Shown piece by piece: positions 32,366-40,999 of a stretch of 51,203 nt of DNA. The DNA is taken from NCBI RefSeq assembly GCF_009765445.1, contig NZ_WHOY01000031.1:4254656-4305858 (forward strand), written 5' to 3'. The stretch comes from Pantoea sp. BAV 3049. GTDB taxonomy: Bacteria; Pseudomonadota; Gammaproteobacteria; Enterobacterales; Enterobacteriaceae. The number at the start of each line of letters is the position of its first letter. Position 1 is the stretch's first letter. Below the pieces are notes generated by a model. It worked only from the letters and a program-made list of their open reading frames with translations, was not told the DNA's origin and ran no database searches. The translations under genes were made by a program, and so were the position numbers.

Positions 32366-34962
32366 TTTTCCAGCACCTCCATTTCCTTAGCGTATTTTTT
32401 ACGGGCCAGTAACCAGAGCGCTTCATGGACAGTTTTCCCCTCCTTCAGACACTGTTCACGAAACTCAAAGTCATCGCCGTCGGACGAGAACATCACCCGG
32501 CTCAGCGGGTCGAGGATCAAGCGGTGATACGAGACCTGTCCGGCCACGCGCAGCATAAAGGCGCTGAAGTGCGCATCTTTGGCCGAAGGGAAACCTTCAA
32601 TGATGGTCTGCTCCGATGAGCTGAACTGCCCCTCATTCTTCTGGTTGTACTTGCGGAAGGCTTCCCGGTTCTGACGCAGGATGATTTTGAACGACGAGTT
32701 GGACCAGGCCGCTTTCGCCGCGATGCTGGCCTTGTCACCGTCAAAGTCCTCAATCCCCTGGGTGATGGTGATATAGGCGCCACCATACTTACGTGCGGTG
32801 CGGTAGCCGTTCTCGATGAAGTCACCAATAAAGCCGTTTTCACTCGCCAGCAGCTTCCAGGCCTCATCGATGATGGCCGCCTTACGCTCACTACGGGGTG
32901 ACAGGAACATCCGCTGCTCGACATAAATCATCATCGAGAACATGATGGCCGCCAGCAGGTCAGGTTTGTTTTTGAGGCGCCCCATCTCCAGCACACAGAA
33001 CCGAACGTTGTCATCGAGCGCCGGCTCCGGACTGTTGAAGTATTCGCCGTAGATACCGCCGGTGGTGTACTTGTGCAGGGAGACCACCATCTCTTCCATC
33101 AGACTGCGGACCGTGGTGGTATCCCGGTACTTCTCACTTGTGGTCCAGACGTTGAGCAGGTCGGAGACGTCGTCTATCAGTACCGCGTTGCCGCGACGTT
33201 TCGACGGTGCCTCCCCTTCCCAGACCGCCTGTACCGCGTTGAGCAGAATAGACTTGGCGGTATCATCGACCTTGCCTGACGGGCTGGAGAGGACCAGCAA
33301 CAGGTCGCGGATACTCTCTGCCGATTCCACAATATTGACGATACCGGCAAACGGGTTGAACTTGAGGTCGGTGGCATCGACGTAGACCCCGCCAACGTTG
33401 GCGCACAGGGCCTTGTACGAATCCCCCATATCGAACACCCAGGCCCGCCCTCCGCTGTCAAGGATGTGCCGGATGATGGTCTGCATCAGGAAGGACTTCC
33501 CGCCCCCGGAGGTGCCACACACCCCGAGGTTATAGTTGTCATTACCCAGCCCTGACTTGCTGTCGAACAGGTCCAGATACGAGAGCTGGTTACGGTACGA
33601 CGGAATGGGCACGCCTTTCGGGCAGATACGGTTATCCGCCACCACCGGCAACAGATTGGCGACATTGAAGGACTCCGCCCGAAGCGTCGCGCCGCTGCGG
33701 CGCATATCACTCCATAATCCTTCCGGCATCATGAACGGAAACAGCGACAGCCAGTTACGCAGCTGCATAAAGGTGGGCGAGCACAGTGAAATGCCATTGG
33801 CGCGGAAGGTATTCTGCAGCGCCAGTTCGCACATCAGGGCCTTATCATTATCATCCTCGCAGAACAGCGTGACGCCTAAACTGTAGCGCGCCAGCGCCGA
33901 CTGCCCGGTAGACAGTCGCTCACGCAATCCGTCCCACTCACGGGCGGCTTTTTTTACCCCCGGCACCCACTTACCGAACGGGGAGTTTGCCCGCTTATCG
34001 TTGGTGGCAAACTTGCGTACCGCTTCGTTCTGGCTTTTTGCCTGAACATCCAGTTCTGTCGTCAGGGTGATAGCAAAGGGGCACGGCACCGTCGACGTCG
34101 GGTCCAGCAGATTGCTCAGGTTGTTCCCGCCCTGCCACAGCGCAAACTTCACCGGGTTCTTCTCCGGCATATAGCTCATGATGCGGGTTTTCACCCGCCC
34201 CCCCTCTGCGGAGGACTGGCTCTGGTGCAGACAATCCGGCGTCACTTTCAGATTGATGGAGCGGGCAACACACTGGGCATTCAGCTCTTCATACGGGTCC
34301 ACCTCATCAGGCGGTGGCGTGATACGGTCATGGCGGAAGTTCACGATTTCACGGATCAGCCCGACCAGGCCCCGGTCATCCAGTACCTCAGAGTGAAGGT
34401 TCGCGGCAAACAGCGACTGTTGTACGATACTCAGCGTCTGACCCAGCGAGGCGAACAGCTCATCAACATCACGACGCAACGGCTCGGCGTAGCTGATAAA
34501 GAGGCGATAGTTACGCAGCGACAGCGGGTAGCCTTTGTTGTTAGGCAGTCCGTACAGGGCACCGTGTTCATAGAACGCGCGGGTGATATGGTCAAAGCGC
34601 GTAGCCTGCTCCCCCTGCCATGCCATGTCTGACAGACCGTTATCCAGCAGATGGCTGACGCACTTGCTCCCGAGGAGGAGCACGCTCAGCGGCTGTTCAC
34701 GGGGAAGTTTGTTGCGCAGGAAGTTGTCCAGGGCCTCCACGATACCGTCGTTGGCGCCAATCAGCGGCGTACACTCCAGGATAAACCCCATAGTGTTCTG
34801 GTTTACAAACAGGCCGCTGTCTTTATCGTAATGCTGATACGGCAGCACGCTGACCAGAGAAGGATAATCCATATCATCCAGCGCCTCCCCGGCCTTCGCG
34901 GCACCGTCCTTCCGCTGCCAGTCGGTCATCAGGCGACGGAACAATTCATCATGCAGGGCCAT
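32347..34962 (-). CDS. traC: TraC conjugation ATPase (VirB4 family)
   Basis: This 871-aa cytoplasmic ATPase (F: 875 aa) powers pilus assembly. Walker A GTSGGGKSF lies near residue 486 and Walker B AAIIDEAWKLL near residue 697, followed by YGGAYITITQGIEDF. The N-terminal TraC_F domain covers roughly the first 280 residues. There is no membrane helix; it docks on the inner-membrane complex through TraL. It starts 2 nt after the traV stop region. Confidence 0.96.
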   Translation of the reverse strand: MALHDELFRRLMTDWQRKDGAAKAGEALDDMDYPSLVSVLPYQHYDKDSGLFVNQNTMGFILECTPLIGANDGIVEALDNFLRNKLPREQPLSVLLLGSKCVSHLLDNGLSDMAWQGEQATRFDHITRAFYEHGALYGLPNNKGYPLSLRNYRLFISYAEPLRRDVDELFASLGQTLSIVQQSLFAANLHSEVLDDRGLVGLIREIVNFRHDRITPPPDEVDPYEELNAQCVARSINLKVTPDCLHQSQSSAEGGRVKTRIMSYMPEKNPVKFALWQGGNNLSNLLDPTSTVPCPFAITLTTELDVQAKSQNEAVRKFATNDKRANSPFGKWVPGVKKAAREWDGLRERLSTGQSALARYSLGVTLFCEDDNDKALMCELALQNTFRANGISLCSPTFMQLRNWLSLFPFMMPEGLWSDMRRSGATLRAESFNVANLLPVVADNRICPKGVPIPSYRNQLSYLDLFDSKSGLGNDNYNLGVCGTSGGGKSFLMQTIIRHILDSGGRAWVFDMGDSYKALCANVGGVYVDATDLKFNPFAGIVNIVESAESIRDLLLVLSSPSGKVDDTAKSILLNAVQAVWEGEAPSKRRGNAVLIDDVSDLLNVWTTSEKYRDTTTVRSLMEEMVVSLHKYTTGGIYGEYFNSPEPALDDNVRFCVLEMGRLKNKPDLLAAIMFSMMIYVEQRMFLSPRSERKAAIIDEAWKLLASENGFIGDFIENGYRTARKYGGAYITITQGIEDFDGDKASIAAKAAWSNSSFKIILRQNREAFRKYNQKNEGQFSSSEQTIIEGFPSAKDAHFSAFMLRVAGQVSYHRLILDPLSRVMFSSDGDDFEFREQCLKEGKTVHEALWLLARKKYAKEMEVLEKWQIQS

Positions 34963-34964
34963 AC

Positions 34965-35549
34965 TCAGCTCCCGGCCCAGTGATCAGGCTTCACCACGAA
35001 AGACACTACCGACGGTTGATGCATAACATCATCCCGGTCAATCCAGCCCGCAATCCACAGTCGAGCAGTGGTTGGATTGACCCGTACAGGCTGTGTGACG
35101 CCAGTGTCAGCGTAGCGCTGCGCTTCTGTCGCAGGAGCGGTGGTGGGCACAACGACAGGGGCTGACGCAGGTACTGGCGGAGATAACAGTGAGGATCGTG
35201 GCGTGGCCCTCGGATGATTCCCCGGCAACAGCGGGCTGCCGGAGGTTCGTGCCGAACGCACACCTGCGTCGCGGGTGGCCGCCTGAATGCCGGTAAGCGG
35301 AGATGGCGAGACCGGAACCGGAGCCAGACGCGGCAGGGTCTCAGCAGCCGCGTCCGTCTTTCCCGCATCACCATCAACGGCGGACATCGCAGAGGACGAG
35401 GATGTACGCCCTGCCGCCTGCTGGTTAGCCTGCTCCATAGTGATACATCGGTCATGGGCCACAGTATTACAGTCAAAGTCAGAGTTCATCCCGGCACAGC
35501 CGGAGAGCAGGCCAGCGCCTGCCAGTAAAGGCATAATGAATTTATTCAT
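34965..35549 (-). CDS. traV: TraV outer-membrane lipoprotein
   Basis: This 194-aa VirB7-like lipoprotein (F: 171 aa) has a clear lipobox, LLSGC with Cys18, followed by DFDCNTVAHDRC. These two cysteines are conserved in TraV. A long Pro/Ala/Ser-rich linker precedes a C-terminal segment (VRVNPTTARLWIAGWID). It anchors TraK, and through it TraB, in the outer-membrane core complex. Confidence 0.94.
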   Translation of the reverse strand: MNKFIMPLLAGAGLLSGCAGMNSDFDCNTVAHDRCITMEQANQQAAGRTSSSSAMSAVDGDAGKTDAAAETLPRLAPVPVSPSPLTGIQAATRDAGVRSARTSGSPLLPGNHPRATPRSSLLSPPVPASAPVVVPTTAPATEAQRYADTGVTQPVRVNPTTARLWIAGWIDRDDVMHQPSVVSFVVKPDHWAGS

Positions 35550-35589
35550 GATTTATCCTGAGAGAAAGAGGTTCAGCGGGTGAAGATTT

Positions 35590-35835
35590 TTACGGCCGCC
35601 GGCGCGTCGAAGCGGAACGGCGAAGAACATCATTCATGACGCGAGCACAGAGGTCGGATTTACCGCTACCGGTACGCCCGACAACTATCGTATGGCCACT
35701 TTGCGGCCCATCCTGCAGGCAGAATGGGTGTGCAGGCTGGCCCAGCGTGATAAACGTCGTGCAGTTATCCAGAATGTGTTGCGCCAGCTCCGGAGAAGAC
35801 AACGAAGCCAGAGGATGGCGTTGTGGTTTACGCAT
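35590..35835 (-). CDS. Mini P-loop protein within the tra operon
   Basis: This 81-aa protein has a perfect Walker A motif VVGRTGSGKSDL at about residues 50-61 and then ends 20 residues later in a basic tail (RRSASTRRRP). No Walker B or other ATPase motif can fit. It lies in the trbD/trbG region of F gene order, between the traP-like gene and traV. ATG 35835 is preferred, since the frame upstream to 35892 has no recognisable ribosome-binding site. It could be a remnant of an ATPase or a small nucleotide-binding accessory protein. Confidence 0.55.
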   Translation of the reverse strand: MRKPQRHPLASLSSPELAQHILDNCTTFITLGQPAHPFCLQDGPQSGHTIVVGRTGSGKSDLCARVMNDVLRRSASTRRRP

Positions 35836-35915
35836 ACAATCTCCTGAATGGGGAAGAAAAATTAACGACGCGAATTGAACGGAATACTCCACCGAAGAGG
35901 CAGCATGTTCTGTAC

Positions 35916-36425
35916 TCAGTCATGTTCATCAACCTTCTGGCATTTCTGGCTGAATCCCCGAGCCATTTTTAAATGACAGATCCTCGCGGTCACATCGTCA
36001 ATTTCAGCGGCGATCCAGCCATCGACAGCTGGCCAGGGTTCTCCACCGGAACTCAGCACCGCATCACGCAACGCTTTGAGACGCGGTTGATTAAAAACCG
36101 GGTAGCGCGCCAACCAAGAAAAGAATTGTTCCTCCCGGCTGGCGGGCAACAACGTGCACAGGCACACTGCCATCACGCCTAATGCCAGTATGTATTCCCG
36201 ATACGGGCTTAACAGGGCGGCAACTAGCGTCACCAGCACCACCAGAAACATCATTCTGATGCGCGGTGACATTCGGGTGTGCCGTGTCTCAGCCAGCTGT
36301 ATGCGGATGCCCACCAGACTTCGCATTCTTTTGTTTAATTCGCGTTCAGATAACTGTTCAATGCTCTCTTTCGCTGTCTCGGTATTCAGACGCATAACAG
36401 CACGGTCATCATGTCCGGGTTTCAT
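35916..36425 (-). CDS. TraP-like membrane protein
   Basis: This 169-aa protein has a hydrophilic N-terminal 58 residues, then two adjacent membrane helices (MMFLVVLVTLVAALLS and YILALGVMAVCLCTLLP) and a cytoplasmic C-terminus. It overlaps the traB stop by 4 nt. F carries traP (196 aa, may help the pilus base through TraB) in this place. The assignment is by position and topology. Confidence 0.6.
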   Translation of the reverse strand: MKPGHDDRAVMRLNTETAKESIEQLSERELNKRMRSLVGIRIQLAETRHTRMSPRIRMMFLVVLVTLVAALLSPYREYILALGVMAVCLCTLLPASREEQFFSWLARYPVFNQPRLKALRDAVLSSGGEPWPAVDGWIAAEIDDVTARICHLKMARGFSQKCQKVDEHD

Positions 36426-37780
36426 CGCATACTCTCCTGCATTCCTGCCTGTATCTGGTCCTTCATGGCACCCACTGAGTCCCCGAGATTGAGGTTGCGC
36501 AGCGCTTCTTTAGTGATGGTGATACCGTTACCGGTCGCTTTTTCCTGAGAAGATACGGCGGGCTTCTTCTCCTTCTTCACGTCGGCATACTGCAGCTGGA
36601 AACCTTCCTGGAAGACGACAGAGACCTGCACACCGGCCCCGACCGGGATAACCGGGTGGTACTGCTCGGCGCGTTTGATGAAGTAATCTGAGAGGGTTTT
36701 GCCTGCCTGTGACGTACCACCGCCGAAACCGGCGCGGGCAACATCGCCACCGCTGACGGTATTCGCCGCCCCCAGACCAACACTGGTTGAGCCGACGTTC
36801 GATATGGCGCTGCCCATTGCATCGATGGCACCACCGGCAAAGGCGTAGCCAACAATCTTGCCGTTGCGGATGACCGGCTCAGCACGGATGCCATTTTTCC
36901 CCATAAAGGAGACGTGTCCTTTGAAGGGCTGGTCGATAACATGGCCATGAACACGGCAGGACAGACGGTCGGTACGTAGCAGGGCGCGCTCACTGGAGAT
37001 ATCACCGTAAGCGGCTGCGGTCACAAAGCAGCCCCGCAGGTCATATTCCCCGTCGTTCGGCAAAATCACCTTCCCGGTCAGACGAAACTGCATCGGCGAT
37101 GAGGCGCTTTCACCCGTGACGGAGGCGTTAGCATCCGCCCCCTCAATGACCGTCGCGCCGACAAAACTTCCCGACGGAATATACGGCAACGCCGGCGCAT
37201 CATCCTTTTTTTCGCCGTAATCGATACTCATGGTGGACAGCCCCTGATTCAGCTGTGGGGCGATATTCACCGTCGTCTGATTGCCGGGAACGCCCGGGTA
37301 AAAGGCGGTCGGCGGTGGAACCGCCCCTGAACCACCACCGACAGGCAGGGTGCCGGCTGGCACTCCCGGACCAGGCGACGCATGACCGCTGCCGCTATCC
37401 CCCGCCTGGTTCATGGCATCAATCTGCGTCTGCAGCAGTTTGATATCATCATCCTGTGACTGAATTTTTTCCCGGTAGGCCTTGTTTTCACTGGCGAGTT
37501 TATTGAGCTGATTCTCGAAGCTGGCCAGCTTTTTATCGGCTTCATTCGCGGTATGCTGCAGGTCAGCCACCGCCGTATCGCTGACTTTTTTGCCGAAAGT
37601 ACTGGAGGTCACCGCGCCGGTCATATCCGGTACCGGTTTTTTTGCCTGGCTCTTACCGGGGGACACCTTTGATGGTGCACCGATATACCAGGCGACACCG
37701 CCGATAGCGCTTAATCCCAGCGCCACGGCGATCAGCACCGCCATCTGCTTGCGACGGGTCAGCACGTTAATGTTAGCCAT
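36422..37780 (-). CDS. traB: TraB scaffold protein (VirB10 family)
   Basis: This 452-aa protein (F: 475 aa) spans inner membrane to outer membrane. A single N-terminal helix (MAVLIAVALGLSAIGGVAWY), a coiled coil at about 65-125, a Pro/Gly-rich linker, and a VirB10-type beta-barrel domain (QFRLTGKVILPNDGEYDLRG, DRLSCRVHGHVIDQPFKG) follow in order. It connects TraK/TraV to the inner-membrane ATPases. Start overlaps traK by 8 nt. Confidence 0.96.
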   Translation of the reverse strand: MANINVLTRRKQMAVLIAVALGLSAIGGVAWYIGAPSKVSPGKSQAKKPVPDMTGAVTSSTFGKKVSDTAVADLQHTANEADKKLASFENQLNKLASENKAYREKIQSQDDDIKLLQTQIDAMNQAGDSGSGHASPGPGVPAGTLPVGGGSGAVPPPTAFYPGVPGNQTTVNIAPQLNQGLSTMSIDYGEKKDDAPALPYIPSGSFVGATVIEGADANASVTGESASSPMQFRLTGKVILPNDGEYDLRGCFVTAAAYGDISSERALLRTDRLSCRVHGHVIDQPFKGHVSFMGKNGIRAEPVIRNGKIVGYAFAGGAIDAMGSAISNVGSTSVGLGAANTVSGGDVARAGFGGGTSQAGKTLSDYFIKRAEQYHPVIPVGAGVQVSVVFQEGFQLQYADVKKEKKPAVSSQEKATGNGITITKEALRNLNLGDSVGAMKDQIQAGMQESMR

Positions 37781-38549
37781 TAGCCTGCTCCTCCCCGTCG
37801 TTGCTGACCGTGACCCACACCTGCGTATCGGTGCCGGGCATCAGCGTGGTACTGAACGGAAACACCATCACGGCCCGTACACCTGGTGCCTGAAACAGTC
37901 GTTCTGGTATAGCCAGCGCACTGACACCACGGTTACGCACCGTCAGGCGATAGAGCCGAAGCCCACCACCGCTCCACATTTGTTGAGGCGTCACCGACAA
38001 CCAGCCCGGCAGGGAAAATGTCGGTACCGCCACGACAGGCGCCTCGGTAAACCCTTTCGGTACGCCACCGCTCAGTACCGCCTGCTGAACAGAGATTAGA
38101 GTGCGCACATACGGCTGCGACCGCTCCCAGCGCCGCGCATTATCATGCTGTACCGGACGGCTGGAGATAAACTGCAGCACCCGGCCATCCCGTTTCTGCG
38201 GGACACCGACGACGGACACGGTGAGTCCACCCTGCGTGCGAACATAGAAGGTGAACGGGGTAGTCTGGGCGGTCATCAGCTGCACGCCGCCGTTAGCCTG
38301 CCCCAGCGCCTTGTTGTCATTGAGAAACATCCCCTGCGCACTGTCCACCGCGATAATCTTATCGCCGGGCACAACGAGCAGATTCGGATTGGTATTGCTG
38401 AGCGCAACCCGGACCTGGCTGTCCGGCGAAACGGGGATTTTTACTGGTAACATCGCCACCGGCTCCGCCAGCACAGTGCCGCTCAGACAGAGCAGACTGA
38501 CCAGCAATGCCAGACGGTGCCTGCCATGCCTGTTATTTTTTCTTTTCAT
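37773..38549 (-). CDS. traK: TraK secretin-like core protein (VirB9 family)
   Basis: This 258-aa periplasmic protein (F: 242 aa) has a signal peptide (HRLALLVSLLCLSGTVLA). Conserved blocks include VALSNTNPNLLVVPGDKI and FTFYVRTQGGLTVSV in the N-terminal domain, and a C-terminal domain ending in a TraV-binding region. It forms the outer-membrane core with TraV and TraB. It overlaps the traE end by 17 nt. Confidence 0.95.
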   Translation of the reverse strand: MKRKNNRHGRHRLALLVSLLCLSGTVLAEPVAMLPVKIPVSPDSQVRVALSNTNPNLLVVPGDKIIAVDSAQGMFLNDNKALGQANGGVQLMTAQTTPFTFYVRTQGGLTVSVVGVPQKRDGRVLQFISSRPVQHDNARRWERSQPYVRTLISVQQAVLSGGVPKGFTEAPVVAVPTFSLPGWLSVTPQQMWSGGGLRLYRLTVRNRGVSALAIPERLFQAPGVRAVMVFPFSTTLMPGTDTQVWVTVSNDGEEQANG

Positions 38550-39102
38550 CCACCTGCTCCCTGAAATCCTGAATGGTGGTAATACCCCGGTGATAGCGCA
38601 GTGCCATCCGGATAGTTTTGTCTTCCGGCAGCTGCTTACGGTTGCCTATCCACTGCTGTACCGTCCCGTGAATATCCACGATCCCCGAAGCCGGGTAGGT
38701 GTCGAAACCGGACAGGTAAAAGGCCGTGGTGACGTTATTGTCGATAACGCGCTGCGCTTCGCTGGCCAGCACTTCCTGCATGGCAGGACGCTCTTCGTTA
38801 TCAAAGAAGCGCAGCAGCGCTTTGTGATTGGCTTTCACCGATTCCGGCGACACGTTGTAGCGCAGGAAAACCAGTGACTCGGCGGTTTGCTCCAGATAGT
38901 TCGCATCCATCCGGTTGCGCGTCAGTGTGAACGGGGTATCAAACCCCATCGGGATATAGGTCTCTTCACGGCTGTTAATCAGCGTATCGAGTCGCAACCA
39001 GGCCACCAGGTTGCCGGCAAGACTCAGACCAAAGAACACCAGAAGCAGCAGAAAGATGAGTGATGTGTAGCGGGCCGACAGGCGCTTTGCCTTCAGGTCC
39101 AT
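38533..39102 (-). CDS. traE: TraE (VirB5/VirB8-like) pilus assembly protein
   Basis: This 189-aa protein (F: 188 aa) has one N-terminal membrane helix (LIFLLLLVFFGLSLAGNLVAW) and a periplasmic VirB8-like domain. The block ETYIPMGFDTPFTLTRNRMD and the later RVIDNNVTTAFYLSGFDTYP match TraE. It is essential for pilus assembly. Confidence 0.95.
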   Translation of the reverse strand: MDLKAKRLSARYTSLIFLLLLVFFGLSLAGNLVAWLRLDTLINSREETYIPMGFDTPFTLTRNRMDANYLEQTAESLVFLRYNVSPESVKANHKALLRFFDNEERPAMQEVLASEAQRVIDNNVTTAFYLSGFDTYPASGIVDIHGTVQQWIGNRKQLPEDKTIRMALRYHRGITTIQDFREQVDEKKK

Positions 39103-39120
39103 GGGAATACCTCCTGGGCA

Positions 39121-39426
39121 TCAACGCAGCCACAGCCGGAATGACGAATCGGGAATGACTTTGTACATGCCTTTGAAGAGTGATGAAGGGAGGTACCAGT
39201 AGCAGGCGTTGAGCAGCCAGTCGGTTCCCCTCCCCTTTTTGAAATACTTCAGACAGAACCAGAGCAGAACGGCAATGACCAGACCGGTAACGTACTTACC
39301 GGTATAAAAGCCCCATCCCATCGGTGCGAACAGGGCTATTGTTTCATCCATCGGTAGCCCGATGGGCCGCATCTGCTCTGTCAGTGTCTGAGGAAACATA
39401 AAGCGCGAGGCGCGTTCCTCATCCAT
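39121..39426 (-). CDS. traL: TraL (VirB3 family) inner-membrane protein
   Basis: This 101-aa protein (F: 91 aa) begins with the typical FMFPQTLTEQMRPIGLPMDE and has a membrane segment (GLVIAVLLWFCLKYFKKGRG). The C-terminus YWYLPSSLFKGMYKVIPDSS is the TraL signature. It recruits TraC to the membrane. Confidence 0.95.
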   Translation of the reverse strand: MDEERASRFMFPQTLTEQMRPIGLPMDETIALFAPMGWGFYTGKYVTGLVIAVLLWFCLKYFKKGRGTDWLLNACYWYLPSSLFKGMYKVIPDSSFRLWLR

Positions 39427-39452
39427 TGATTAGACTCCGTGTGCTGTCAGCC

Positions 39453-39857
39453 TCAACCGCCGGAGCGGGCGGCAATGATAGCGAAGATAATTTTGGTGAC
39501 CACGATGAACACAGGAACGAGAAGGAAGGTTGCCGGGTTATGGGATTTGAGGTACAGCAGGAAGACCAGCACCACTTCCGCAATCATGAAGTAATACATC
39601 ATGGTGGAGTTGGAACCAAAGGTATCCTCTGCATCCTGTTTGCCGGCCGCCGTCAGGTCTTCGGCATGCGCCATACCGCGCGCAGCCAGCCACAATGCCA
39701 GCGGCACCGCCACATATTTAAACAGCGCTTTCGCGGTACGGTTGTTCACCAGCGACGGCGCTGACTTCACGGCAGACATCATGCGCGACAGCCGTCCCTT
39801 TTTATTCCCCTCGCAGACAATGTCCGCCCCCTGATTGATAACTGAAATATCAGCCAT
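39453..39857 (-). CDS. traA: TraA propilin
   Basis: This 134-aa propilin has a long leader of about 65 residues, typical of F-type pilins, ending in ARGMAHA. LepB cleavage after AHA would leave a mature pilin of about 69 residues starting EDLTAAGKQD (F mature pilin is 70). The mature part has two hydrophobic helices (MIAEVVLVFLLYL and FLLVPVFIVVTKIIFAIIA) around a short basic loop. N-terminal Glu rather than Ala means that F-type acetylation by TraX is not expected in the same form, which fits the missing traX. Confidence 0.93.
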   Translation of the reverse strand: MADISVINQGADIVCEGNKKGRLSRMMSAVKSAPSLVNNRTAKALFKYVAVPLALWLAARGMAHAEDLTAAGKQDAEDTFGSNSTMMYYFMIAEVVLVFLLYLKSHNPATFLLVPVFIVVTKIIFAIIAARSGG

Positions 39858-40090
39858 TTTTCTGTCCTTAAAATTAAATGATTAAACACGCGGGCAGAAA
39901 TGCCCCCGAAGGCTCTGTGCACAGGGGCTTCGGGTGGATCTCTGACGGGAGTCTGGCGACAGGCACGCTACCGCCCCAGGGTGTCACACCTTTCATGGGG
40001 AAATACTCACCCGACGGATTTTGGGCAAAGGGAAGCCCGCCGAATTTTTCGGTGAAGAAAAAATTCGGGTAATGAATACGTGCAAACGAC
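39858..40090 (-). promoter_or_regulatory. traY-traA leader with RNA hairpins
   Basis: No supported gene lies in these 233 bp. An 11-bp stem with one bulge (arms at 40040-40050 and 40057-40068) and a GC-rich stem around 39900-39935 would form in the transcript ahead of traA. In F the tra promoter lies upstream of traY, so this is likely a structured intercistronic leader or mRNA-stability element of the abundant pilin message. Confidence 0.4.
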
Positions 40091-40291
40091 CTACTTACTA
40101 AATGAGCGAAGTTCCTCAGTAGGGATTATCTCGTGGTTGTCCAAATGCAGGGAAAGCCTGAGTTCAGCTTCTTTTCTCTTAGAACGTGCAGACCTACGGG
40201 CTGCTGTCGTTAACGCAGCATTACGGACAGGATCCAGTCGCAATGTGATGTATACGTAATCAGAATCAGATTTTGATTTATTTGTTTTCAT
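40091..40291 (-). CDS. traY: TraY ribbon-helix-helix relaxosome protein
   Basis: This 66-aa basic protein has a beta strand (DSDYVYITLRLDP) followed by two helices and the TraY-like core AARRSARSKRKEAELRLSLHL. TraY binds oriT beside nic and also activates the tra promoter in F. The ATG at 40291 is preferred; the frame extends to 40315 but without a better ribosome-binding site. It is the first gene of the transfer operon, and its start faces the divergent XRE gene. Confidence 0.85.
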   Translation of the reverse strand: MKTNKSKSDSDYVYITLRLDPVRNAALTTAARRSARSKRKEAELRLSLHLDNHEIIPTEELRSFSK

Positions 40292-40315
40292 TATCACTCG
40301 CCAAAATAACTCCAA

Positions 40316-40426
40316 TAGAGTTTATTTTATTATTTAAACTCCATCAAAGTCAAATCCAGATATAGACAAAGAAAGGATGGTATAAAAACCAATAAATACA
40401 ATCAGTTAAAAGACAATTGGTTTAAA
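40316..40426. promoter_or_regulatory. Divergent control region between traY and the XRE gene
   Basis: This 110-bp AT-rich spacer is the only place for both the tra operon promoter and the XRE promoter. It holds a perfect 8-bp inverted repeat AAACCAAT (40386-40393) and ATTGGTTT (40416-40423) just before the XRE ATG. A second dyad, AACTC-N5-GAGTT, is near the traY side and has an AAACTCC copy nearby. These are candidate operators by which the XRE protein could switch both promoters. Confidence 0.55.
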
Positions 40427-40999
40427 ATGAAAGATATAGCAGATCGTATTAGAGAGCTTCGCGAGCTTCTGGACATAAGCAGGAAAGAGGTTGAGATTCG
40501 CTCAGGTGGACTGATTAAAGCGACCTCCTTGTCGTCATTTGAAAATGCACAATCACAAATAAGCATCTCTTATTTAAGGCAATTGGTGGAGTTTTATAAA
40601 GGTGAGGGGATTGAAACCAGTTTTGATTGGCTCATAGCTGGTAACGGTCCAGGTCCGAGCGACAGTGTTACTCTCGAAAGTAACCTCTCTGCGCTAAAAG
40701 AAGTTAGCTTTTTCAAAAAAAACAATTACAAATCATTAATTTACACAGTAACGAAGTCAATGACATCGTTAAATATTGCTCAAGGAGACATCATTGGGGG
40801 GGTTTACAGCAAAAATAACCCAACACACTCAAAGTTCCGGTTGTTTAAGTTAAACAATGGTGAAACATGCTTGTATTTGTCCAGGGTTGATGGAAAAAAG
40901 GTTGTAATATTTGATCAGGATCAACAAAAAATAAGTTACTTACCGTTAGAAACGGTACAAGAAATTTATGATGTAGTATGGATACGGAAGTTTATATGA
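40427..40999 (+). CDS. XRE-family regulator with S24-like C-terminal domain
   Basis: This 190-aa protein has an N-terminal helix-turn-helix (IADRIRELRELLDISRKEVE, about residues 4-65). Its C-terminal half is strand-rich (LNIAQGDIIGGVY, FRLFKLNNGETCLYLSRV, VVWIRKF), like the oligomerisation domain of lambda-CI/LexA-type repressors but without a recognisable Ser/Lys peptidase dyad. It is divergent from traY across a shared control region, so it probably represses or activates the tra promoter. Its stop codon overlaps the start of the sensor gene (ATGA), so the two are co-translated. It takes the regulatory place of traJ. The low GC content suggests independent origin. Confidence 0.8.
   Translation: MKDIADRIRELRELLDISRKEVEIRSGGLIKATSLSSFENAQSQISISYLRQLVEFYKGEGIETSFDWLIAGNGPGPSDSVTLESNLSALKEVSFFKKNNYKSLIYTVTKSMTSLNIAQGDIIGGVYSKNNPTHSKFRLFKLNNGETCLYLSRVDGKKVVIFDQDQQKISYLPLETVQEIYDVVWIRKFI

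Noticed and set aside
39878..40072. 64-aa plus-strand frame between traA and traY
   Set aside because: It overlaps the structured leader of traA, lacks a convincing ribosome-binding site and has low-complexity composition.
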